Shown here: positions 57,083 through 64,000 of the stretch, piece by piece
How the letters are laid out: each line of letters begins with the position of its first letter
Position numbering within the stretch: the stretch's first letter is position 1
NCBI RefSeq assembly: GCF_000222485.1
Contig: NC_015914.1
Coordinates: forward strand, 2,862,501 to 2,926,500
DNA: 64,000 nucleotides
Direction: 5' to 3'
Origin: Cyclobacterium marinum DSM 745
GTDB lineage: Bacteria; Bacteroidota; Bacteroidia; Cytophagales; Cyclobacteriaceae
The notes under the pieces: model-generated
The model's input: the letters and a program-made list of their open reading frames with translations, nothing else
Told to the model about the DNA's origin: nothing
The model's database searches: none
Translations under genes and position numbers: made by a program

Positions 57083-57897
57083 ATGAAAAATATTAGCATT
57101 CAATCAATCCTCAGAATCGGATTGGCGGTTGGTACCTTAATTTCTTTATGGTTTAGGCCTTGGACTTTATTTCTTGCTTGGCACCATTACAGGGTACAGT
57201 TCAAGATGAGGTAGATAATGCTCTTGAAAGAATCAATGTTTAGGTGGATGAAGAAGGTAAAGCACCGGGGTTTTGTGCTGCAGGTTGGCAGGACAGGGAA
57301 AAGAGAATTCCAGTCCATCCCAAGACATTGTTTAAAATCGCTAGTAAAGATAAGTTGTATGATGCAGTTACTATGGTTAAACTGTTTAATTCCAATCGTT
57401 TAACGTTGGGAGGCTCGGTGGCTATTTATTTGCCGGAGCTAGTAAAAATTGAAAATGCAGCAAAACCACCTTACGGATGCTTGTTGAGCTTAGGAGTGGG
57501 ATACCCAATTACACCAATACACCAGATTTTTGGATGAAGCCACCAAAAAATAGTCAAGAAGCTTTGAATCTGATTTTTGACCACTCGGCTAACTTTAAGC
57601 CGGGGGAGAGTTATGAATATTCAAATGCCAACTACCTACTCGTTACTAAAATTAAGGAAAAGGTACTTGCAATCTATAATTTTCAATGTATACAAAAAGA
57701 GATCTTCAACCCTTTGGAAGTAGGAGCATACCGGCACGATTCCCGACTACCAAAGTATTGCCAAATACCTCCCGGAGATTGATTCGGTTGTGGTACAAGT
57801 TGTGAATCCTACAGATTTTGAAGGTTATCCTTGGAGTCTGTCCGAAATTCTTTATGATAGGATAATAAAGATTATTAATTTGAAAAAACAGCATTAA
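57083..57897 (+). pseudogene. Serine hydrolase (beta-lactamase family) remnant with several frameshifts
   Basis: Similarity to class C beta-lactamase-like hydrolases continues across three frames. It begins with a signal-like N-terminus (MKNISIQSIL at 57083) and then FKIASKDKLYDAV with an SxxK motif at about 57340. RSGIPNYTNTPDFW and ESYEYSNANYLL with the YxN motif follow in a second frame, and IAKYLPEIDSVVVQVV in a third to the TAA at 57895-57897. At least three shifts or stops are needed, so the gene is dead. Confidence 0.75.
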
Positions 57898-58181
57898 AAT
57901 ACTGAATTGCTGTAAAAGCTTCATTTTGAATGAATAGCATTTGTCAACATATATTTCAGTAGCAATGTTAAAGTTATTTTGTTTTTTGCACCGGAATTAA
58001 TTGATAGATAAGGAATGATTACAGCCCAAAAGGTGTTTCACTTATGGTTGATGATTTTTTGCAATAGTTAAGCCCACAAGACCTCCCAAATAGCCCATTT
58101 TTACCATAAGTTCATTTCATATTTCTTCAATGGGATTTGAAATGGAGTAATCATTAACAACTATTATACTTTAAAAGCTTT
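57898..58181. other. Gene-free stretch
   Basis: AT-rich intergenic DNA before the aldo/keto reductase gene; nothing recognised. Confidence 0.35.
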
Positions 58182-59177
58182 ATGAAATACAGAAAACTTG
58201 GAAACACGGATCTTAATCTTTCAGCTGTAACCTTTGGTTCTTTTGCCATTGGCGGTTGGTTATGGGGAGGTACAGAGCAAAATGCTGCTGTTGATGCCAT
58301 CAAAGCCTCTTATGATTTGGGTGTGACTTCCATTGATACGGCCCCAATTTACGGTCAAGGTTTAAGTGAAGATATTGTGGGACATGCCATTAAAGATCTA
58401 CCCCGAGACAAGGTGCAGATTCTTACAAAATTCGGAATGCGATGGGATTTGGAAAAGGGCACATTGGTTTTCAATAGCCAAGATGGAAATGGAAATGATA
58501 TCGGCATTTACAAGTATGCCGGGAAAGAGAGCATAATTAAAGAGTGTGAAGATAGCTTGAAAAGACTAGGTACAGACTATATAGACCTTTATCAACTGCA
58601 TTGGCCTGATGTAACCACACCCATAGAAGAAACAATGGAAGCCGTTGCTGAGCTAATCAAACAAGGGAAAGTGCGTTACGCAGGAGTTTGTAATTACAAT
58701 GTTGCCCAAATGAGTGAGGCTGAAAAATACATTGATTTGGCATCTAATCAAGTGCCATATAGCATGGTTCTGCGTGATATAGAAAAAGAAATTGTGCCAT
58801 ATAGTCTTGAAAATGGCAAAGGAATTTTGGCATATAGTCCCTTGGAAAGAGGATTGCTTACCGGCAAAATGAAGCCAGGGTATAAATTTGGTGAAGGAGA
58901 TCAGCGGGCAACCAGGGCTTTTTATAAAGATGAAAACCTCAAACGTACCAATGAGTTTTTGGATAAAATTAAACCTATAGCGGATGAAAAAAGTATCACC
59001 TTGGCTCAGTTGGTGATATTGTGGACCCTAGAACAACCCGGAATTTCAGTAACCTTGGTTGGGGCTAGAAATGCCGAACAAGCCATTCAGAATGCCAAAT
59101 CTACTGATGCAAGTTTAACAAAAGAAGAAGTAGGAATTATTGACAAACATCTGAACAATTTGGTATTGGTTCCTTAA
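58182..59177 (+). CDS. Aldo/keto reductase
   Basis: 331 aa TIM-barrel reductase. The catalytic tetrad is visible: Asp 52, Tyr 57, Lys 83 and His 140 (SIDTAPIYG, LTKFGMRW, YQLHWPD). Cofactor-binding SPLERGLLTGKM and the C-terminal VTLVGARNAEQ segment match NADPH use. Physiological substrate unknown. Single gene with a terminator at 59285. Confidence 0.95.
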   Translation: MKYRKLGNTDLNLSAVTFGSFAIGGWLWGGTEQNAAVDAIKASYDLGVTSIDTAPIYGQGLSEDIVGHAIKDLPRDKVQILTKFGMRWDLEKGTLVFNSQDGNGNDIGIYKYAGKESIIKECEDSLKRLGTDYIDLYQLHWPDVTTPIEETMEAVAELIKQGKVRYAGVCNYNVAQMSEAEKYIDLASNQVPYSMVLRDIEKEIVPYSLENGKGILAYSPLERGLLTGKMKPGYKFGEGDQRATRAFYKDENLKRTNEFLDKIKPIADEKSITLAQLVILWTLEQPGISVTLVGARNAEQAIQNAKSTDASLTKEEVGIIDKHLNNLVLVP

Positions 59178-59568
59178 TTCCAAACCCAACAAAACTTCAG
59201 AAGTAAGGTTGGCCAAAGATTCTCAGGAAATCTGTTTTAATTTGTGTTAACGCTCTTGCTTCAAATAGATAGCGTCCTATAAAATGAGCTACAATAAGTC
59301 GATGTAATTTTCGGTTAATTGTAGCTCAATTTTTTCAATATATCCCGATTATGTAAAAGAAATTCAATTGCTTAATCAGGGGTGAGTTTAGCAATCACCC
59401 TTGGTTATCCATTTGTGCTTTTCATGGATTTTACTTATTATCTTATGGTCTTAGGTCCAACTTTACGCCGTACCCAACTATGAATATACCGAGATTAAAT
59501 CCTTGCAGCACTACTATAGCATGGAATTTGGTCAAAGTGAGCTTTATAGCACTTTAAATATACATAAG
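59178..59568. other. Intergenic region with the aldo/keto reductase terminator
   Basis: Positions 59285-59336 form a hairpin GAGCTACAAT / ATTGTAGCTC with a T-rich tail. No gene is seen in the rest; it should contain the promoter of the universal stress gene. Confidence 0.65.
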
Positions 59569-60003
59569 ATGAAAAATATTTTAGTTACAGTAGATTTTGA
59601 TAAAGGTGAGGAGCTAATTATAGAGAAGGCATATCAAATGGCAAATGCTTTTGGTTCTAAATTATGGTTAATGCATATTGCTGCTCCTGATCCGGATTTT
59701 GTAGGGTATGATGTTGGACCCGAATACATAAGGGAGAGTAGGGCTTCTGAGTTAAGAAAGGAGCACAGACTTATTCAAAAATACAGTGAGGCGCTCAAGA
59801 ACAGAGGAGTGGATACCGAGGGTTTACTGGTTCAAGGAGCTACTATAGAGATGATTATTGAAGAGTCGAAAAAGCTGAATGTTGATTTGATCATTGCAGG
59901 TCACCATGATCATGGGTTTTTATACAAGGCTTTTGTGGGAAGTGTGTCTGGAGAAATCATCAAAAAGTCAAAAATACCTGTTCTAATCGTTCCTTTAGAT
60001 TAA
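59569..60003 (+). CDS. Universal stress protein (UspA family)
   Basis: 144 aa from the ATG at 59569 (MKNILVTVDF). Earlier in-frame ATG codons would add residues without family similarity. Typical UspA alternating strands with VDFDKGEELIIEKAYQMA at the start and the C-terminal nucleotide motif GHHDHGFLYKAFVGSVSGEIIKKSKIPVLIVP (G-2x-G-9x-G-like). Binds ATP or AMP in most members. Single gene. Confidence 0.9.
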   Translation: MKNILVTVDFDKGEELIIEKAYQMANAFGSKLWLMHIAAPDPDFVGYDVGPEYIRESRASELRKEHRLIQKYSEALKNRGVDTEGLLVQGATIEMIIEESKKLNVDLIIAGHHDHGFLYKAFVGSVSGEIIKKSKIPVLIVPLD

Positions 60004-60025
60004 AGGACAAAAAACTACCAATAAA

Positions 60026-60062
60026 AAAGCCCCTTGATGTTTATCAAAGGGCTTTAAGACCG
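60026..60062 (-). terminator. Terminator between the usp gene and lpd
   Basis: AAAGCCCCTTGAT and ATCAAAGGGCTTT with one mismatch and a 4-base loop. The T-run is stronger on the minus strand, where it ends the sucA-sucB-lpd transcript; it can also serve the usp gene. Confidence 0.75.
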
Positions 60063-60131
60063 TAATATACAATAGGCTAAATTGATAATCTATTGAATAT
60101 TTCGGGTGAAATTAAATGGAATGCAATGCAA

Positions 60132-61529
60132 TTATAAATGCAATGCTCTATTATCCGTTGCTCCCAAACATGCTTCTTTAAAAGCTTCTGTATAGGTGGG
60201 GTGTGCATGGGACATTCTTGCGATATCTTCAGCAGATGCCCTGTATTCCATGGCTACTACAGCCTCAGCAATCATGTCTGCGGCACGTGGTCCAATCATA
60301 TGAACACCTAGAATTTCATCTGTTTCAGCATCAGCTAAAACCTTTACCAAGCCATCAACATCTCCGCTGGCTCTTGCTCTCCCGGAGGCCATAAAAGGGA
60401 ATTTACCGGTTTTGACTTTAACCCCCTTTTCCTTGAGTTGCTCTTCTGTATAGCCTACACTTGCCACTTCTGGCCAGGTGTAAACTACCCCCGGGATCAA
60501 TAAATAGTTGACATGGGGTTTTTGTCCGGCCAAAGTTTCGGCTACAAATACGCCTTCTTCCTCAGCTTTGTGTGCCAACATAGCCCCCTTTACCACATCA
60601 CCTATAGCGTAGATATTGTCCGCAGAAGTCTTAAGGTTTTCATCTACTTCTACTTGGCCTTTGTCATTGATCTTAACACCGGCTGCAGCCGCATTTAATC
60701 CGTCAGTATATGGTTTTCTTCCTATGGAAACCAATACATAATCGCCTTTAATGCTGATTGTTTCGTTTTTGCTGTTTTCTGCAGTTACAGTAACTTCTTT
60801 ACCTTTTCTTTCTACTCCAGTTACTTTATGCTGCAAATAGAATTCAAAACCAAGTTTCTTGAGGGACTTCTGTAGTTCTTTGCCCATGGTTTTATCCATG
60901 GTTGGAATAATGCCATTCATAAACTCTACTACAGAAACTTTCGCTCCCAGTCTTGCATAGACTGAACCTAGCTCAAGCCCAATAACTCCACCACCGATAA
61001 TTACCAGGTGTTTAGGGACTTCTTTTAATTCAAGAGCTTCTGTGGAAGTGATTATTCGTTCTTTGTCAAGATTGATAAAGGGTAAGTTTGCCGGTTTAGA
61101 GCCGGTGGCAATGATCGTCTTTTTGGCGGTTAGTTCTTCCGTTTTTCCATCCTCTTTAGTGACGATTATTGTGTTTTTATCTTTGAACGAACCGATACCC
61201 TGATGGACATCAATTTTATTTTTCTTCATCAGGTATTGGATGCCTTCCACGTTTTGCTTTACAACATCACGCTTTCTGCTTACCATTTGCTTGAAATTGA
61301 CCTTCAAGGAACTAAGGTTTATCCCGTGGTTTTCAAAAGTATGGGCAGCGTTGTGATAATGTTCGGAAGAATCCAATAGTGCCTTAGAAGGGATACATCC
61401 AACATTAAGGCAAGTGCCACCAAGTGTGGAATATTTTTCAATTATTGCGGTTTTCATTCCCAGTTGAGCTGCTCTAATAGCTGCAACGTAGCCTCCTGGT
61501 CCAGATCCGATTACAATTAGGTCATACAT
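60132..61529 (-). CDS. lpd: Dihydrolipoyl dehydrogenase (E3)
   Basis: 465 aa. FAD site GSGPGGYVAA, redox-active CLNVGCIPSK (Cys 40 and Cys 45), NAD site IIGGGVIGLELGSVYARLG, second FAD motif IGDVVKGAMLAHKAEEEG and C-terminal HAHPTYTEAF with the catalytic His and Glu. It reoxidises the lipoyl groups of the 2-oxoglutarate dehydrogenase complex, and perhaps also pyruvate dehydrogenase. It is downstream of sucB with a 63-bp gap on the same strand. Confidence 0.97.
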   Translation of the reverse strand: MYDLIVIGSGPGGYVAAIRAAQLGMKTAIIEKYSTLGGTCLNVGCIPSKALLDSSEHYHNAAHTFENHGINLSSLKVNFKQMVSRKRDVVKQNVEGIQYLMKKNKIDVHQGIGSFKDKNTIIVTKEDGKTEELTAKKTIIATGSKPANLPFINLDKERIITSTEALELKEVPKHLVIIGGGVIGLELGSVYARLGAKVSVVEFMNGIIPTMDKTMGKELQKSLKKLGFEFYLQHKVTGVERKGKEVTVTAENSKNETISIKGDYVLVSIGRKPYTDGLNAAAAGVKINDKGQVEVDENLKTSADNIYAIGDVVKGAMLAHKAEEEGVFVAETLAGQKPHVNYLLIPGVVYTWPEVASVGYTEEQLKEKGVKVKTGKFPFMASGRARASGDVDGLVKVLADAETDEILGVHMIGPRAADMIAEAVVAMEYRASAEDIARMSHAHPTYTEAFKEACLGATDNRALHL

Positions 61530-61592
61530 TGTTTGTCATATTTTAGAACCTTTCCTGTTTCAAATTATAGGAAGGAATTATTTCAAATAAGT

Positions 61593-63155
61593 TTAAATTC
61601 CCAGCATTAATCTTGCGGGATCTTCAAGAAGCTCTTTCATGCGAACGAGAAAGCTCACAGATTCTCTTCCATCAATGATCCTATGATCATATGACAATGC
61701 CAAATACATCATGGGAAGGATTTTAACTTCACCGTTCACGGCCATTGGTCTTTGTACAATATTGTGCATACCAAGGATTGCAGCCTGGGGAGCATTGATA
61801 ATTGGTGTAGACATCATGGATCCAAAAATCCCTCCATTGGTAAGGGTAAAGGTACCTCCTGTCATTTCATCAATGGTTAGTTTGCCATCACGGGCTTTTA
61901 CTGCTAAGCGAACCACCTCTTTCTCAATACCTGAGAAAGATAAGTTTTCTGCATTTCTTATGACAGGAACAACCAATCCTTTTGGAGAAGATACTGCTAT
62001 GGAAATGTCGCAATAATCATGGAAAATAATTTCATTTCCATCGATTTGAGCATTCACCGCTGGCCATTCTTGTAAAGCTATACAAGCAGCCTTTGTGAAA
62101 AAGGACATGAAACCAAGATTTACTTCATATCGCTCTTTAAACTTGTCTTTGTATTGCTTTCTGAGGTCCATGATAGGCTTCATATTGACTTCATTGAAGG
62201 TAGTCAACATGGCTGTTTCATTTTTTACTGCCACCAATCTGCGAGAAATGGTTCTTCTTAGAGATGTCATTTTTTCTCTACGCTCAGAACGGTCTCCCTT
62301 CGCAGGACTGTCTTTTGTCTCTGCAGAGCTAGATTTTGCTGCGGGTTTAGCTGGTGCAGATGCCGCCGGCTTGGTTTTTTCAGCTTTCTCAGCATCCTCT
62401 TTAGTAATTCTGCCGTCTTTTCCTGTGCCTTTTACAGTGGCAGGATCAATGCCTTTTTCAGACAATATCTTGCTTGCTGCAGGAGAGGCATGACCCGTTG
62501 CGTAAGTTTCGTTGGAGGAAGTAGTTGATTTGCTTTCTTGAGCAGTAGTATTTTCTGTTGCTTCAGTAGCTTCGGGAGCCCCGCCTTCCATTACTTCGAT
62601 TTTGCAAATTAAGTCTCCGATTTCAAGGGTGTCCCCTTCTCCGGCTACATGTCTGAGGATTCCGGCTGCTTCAGCAGGTAACTCAAAAGTAGCTTTGTCG
62701 GAATCAACTTCAGCAATTATTTCATCCAACTCTACATAGTCTCCATCTTCTTTTATCCAAGAAGCCAAAGTCACTTCTGTGATGGATTCACCTACAGTAG
62801 GAACATGCATTTCTTTTGTTTCTCCGGTGCTTTTGGCTTCAGATGTACTTGCAGTTTTTTCTTCAGGTGCCTTTTCAGTTTCTATCGCTGCTGCAGGCTG
62901 AGGACTGTCTCCCTCTTTTCCTTCCGGATCGATCTCACAAATTACTGCGCCAATTTCTAAGGTATCGCCTTCTTCTGCTTTTGTGTGTAGCACTCCTGAA
63001 GATTCTGCTGTTAGTTCAAAAGTAGCCTTGTCGGATTCCAGTTCGCAAATGACTTCATCCATTTCAACAAATTCACCATCATTTTTAAACCATTGGCCAA
63101 TGGTTACTTCGGTGATGGACTCTCCTACTGCTGGGACTTTGATTACTATACTCAT
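61593..63155 (-). CDS. sucB: 2-oxoglutarate dehydrogenase E2, dihydrolipoyl succinyltransferase
   Basis: 520 aa. Two lipoyl domains at about 3-77 and 116-190, with lipoylated Lys 43 and Lys 154 in the repeated SDKATFEL motif. Each is followed by an Ala/Glu/Thr-rich linker, then a peripheral subunit-binding domain at about 218-255 ([19 protein letters not shown]). The catalytic acyltransferase domain (about 290-520) carries [11 protein letters not shown] near the C-terminus. Most E2o proteins have one lipoyl domain; two are seen in some bacteria. It acts in the TCA cycle with sucA and lpd. Confidence 0.95.
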   Translation of the reverse strand: MSIVIKVPAVGESITEVTIGQWFKNDGEFVEMDEVICELESDKATFELTAESSGVLHTKAEEGDTLEIGAVICEIDPEGKEGDSPQPAAAIETEKAPEEKTASTSEAKSTGETKEMHVPTVGESITEVTLASWIKEDGDYVELDEIIAEVDSDKATFELPAEAAGILRHVAGEGDTLEIGDLICKIEVMEGGAPEATEATENTTAQESKSTTSSNETYATGHASPAASKILSEKGIDPATVKGTGKDGRITKEDAEKAEKTKPAASAPAKPAAKSSSAETKDSPAKGDRSERREKMTSLRRTISRRLVAVKNETAMLTTFNEVNMKPIMDLRKQYKDKFKERYEVNLGFMSFFTKAACIALQEWPAVNAQIDGNEIIFHDYCDISIAVSSPKGLVVPVIRNAENLSFSGIEKEVVRLAVKARDGKLTIDEMTGGTFTLTNGGIFGSMMSTPIINAPQAAILGMHNIVQRPMAVNGEVKILPMMYLALSYDHRIIDGRESVSFLVRMKELLEDPARLMLGI

Positions 63156-63242
63156 CGGTTATTTGATTTTTTCCCGGTTGTTAAAATGCTTCCAGGTCAG
63201 AATTTCAATATTTTATGTGTAAATGATAAAAGAAATGGGAAA

Positions 63243-64000
63243 TTAAGAATTTATTTTTAAAGCTTTTTCCAAAATTTGCTTTTGTTCTTCCAAGTGTACC
63301 TTATGGTAACCTGTTGCCGGTGAAGCACTAGGCTTTCTTGCAATTACATCCATCACTAAATCTTTGTAAAGATTCCTGACGATAAAAGCCCAATAACCCA
63401 TGTTCTCTGGCTCCTCTTGTACCCATACAGTTTCTATACCTTTTTTGTAAGACTGTAAGGCTTTAAGGATTTGGTTCTTAGGAAGTGGATGAAGCTGCTC
63501 GACACGGATGATGGCCACGTCTTCCACTTTCTCTTTCTCCCTCATTTCAATCAATTCATAGTAAACTTTTCCTGAACAAAGTACTACCCTGTTGGCCTTT
63601 TTAGGGCTAACAGTTTCATCCAAAAGTATTTCTCTAAAATTACCGCTTGTAAACTCCTCTAATGGTGAAAATACCTTAGGGTGACGAAGCAGTGATTTAG
63701 GAGACATGACAATACAAGGCTTCCTAAAATTCCAAGCCAGTTGCCTACGCAATAAATGGAAGAAATTAGATGGTTCAGTGATATTGGCCACAATAACATT
63801 GTATTCAGCCGCCAGTTGAAGAAACCTTTCGGGTCTAGCGTTGGAGTGTTCTGGGCCTTGACCTTCATATCCATGAGGTAATAGCATTACCAAACCATTC
63901 ATCTTTTGCCATTTCGATTCTCCTGAAGTAATGAACTGGTCAATCATGGTTTGGGCACCATTTGCAAAATCACCAAATTGAGCTTCCCAAATATTTAAGG
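63243..64000 (-). CDS. sucA: 2-oxoglutarate dehydrogenase E1, C-terminal part
   Basis: Partial: the gene enters from the right edge. The visible frame continues upstream of the ATG at 63947 (EAQFGDFANGAQ precedes MIDQF), so that ATG is internal. The segments EAQFGDFANGAQTMIDQFI, GYEGQGPEHSNARPERFLQ and EQLHPLP are characteristic of the E1o C-terminal transketolase-like domain. The order on the minus strand is sucA, sucB, lpd. Confidence 0.95.
   Translation of the reverse strand, partial: LNIWEAQFGDFANGAQTMIDQFITSGESKWQKMNGLVMLLPHGYEGQGPEHSNARPERFLQLAAEYNVIVANITEPSNFFHLLRRQLAWNFRKPCIVMSPKSLLRHPKVFSPLEEFTSGNFREILLDETVSPKKANRVVLCSGKVYYELIEMREKEKVEDVAIIRVEQLHPLPKNQILKALQSYKKGIETVWVQEEPENMGYWAFIVRNLYKDLVMDVIARKPSASPATGYHKVHLEEQKQILEKALKINS

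Noticed and set aside
57244..57537. Short separate genes in the 57.2-57.8 kb region
   Set aside because: The fragments join into one serine hydrolase when frame changes are allowed, so they are parts of one broken gene and not independent small genes.

Overview
The window looks like a chromosomal segment of a marine Bacteroidota, most likely order Cytophagales and family Cyclobacteriaceae. This is inferred from SusC/SusD pairs, an ECF sigma/FecR switch, abundant sulfatases, a type IX secretion (T9SS) C-terminal sorting domain, LytS/LytTR two-component pairs, TAnnTTTG-type -7 promoter elements, near absence of Shine-Dalgarno sites and low GC. No rRNA, complete tRNA, CRISPR array or classical transposase was found.

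Layout. 1-2.14 kb: a tandem array of about 350-bp units, each with an 84-codon GIY-YIG nuclease minigene, the 3' part of a tRNA (Val-like, ending in CCA) and a terminator. The left end runs off the window; copies show point mutation, frameshift and truncation. 2.4-13.6 kb: a sulfated-polysaccharide utilisation locus (ECF sigma, FecR, STN-domain SusC, SusD, two sulfatases, alginate-lyase-like protein). 13.6-26.4 kb: mixed housekeeping genes (TonB receptor, M1 peptidase, VOC protein, S41 protease, hemerythrin-like protein, ruvX, def, nitrilase-family amidase, T9SS-sorted FG-GAP protein, murF). 26.7-30.7 kb: DinB protein, a frameshifted sulfatase and a DUF1593 protein. 31.1-32.2 kb: a MerC-like membrane protein overlapping folE behind a promoter whose two core elements each overlap a GCAAC/GTTGC inverted repeat. 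32.7-44.2 kb: an envelope-stress/efflux island (DUF2147, TolC, HlyD, FtsX-like permease, LolD-like ATPase, outer-membrane protein, then two LytS/LytTR pairs flanking four small exported proteins). 44.4-45.6 kb: an agmatine-deiminase-family lipoprotein interrupted by one in-frame TAG. 46.1-50 kb: RraA-like protein and acnB. 50.4-57.9 kb: esterase, heparinase II/III-like lyase, DUF3500 lipoprotein, DUF4386 and amidohydrolase genes, and a decayed serine hydrolase. 58.2-60 kb: aldo/keto reductase and universal stress protein. 60.1-64 kb, minus strand: sucA (partial), sucB, lpd.

How the parts fit. The first locus reads as a self-contained sense, import and degrade system: SusC carries the STN domain that talks to FecR, which controls the ECF sigma, while the sulfatases and lyase act on the substrate. 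The 32.7-44.2 kb genes read as an exporter plus two local signalling pairs whose likely outputs are the small exported proteins. acnB and sucA-sucB-lpd are TCA-cycle genes. The most unusual element is the GIY-YIG/tRNA-fragment array: a GIY-YIG gene next to a tRNA gene is, from memory, common in this phylum, but a tandem array of identical nuclease plus tRNA-tail units is not something I recognise as a described system.
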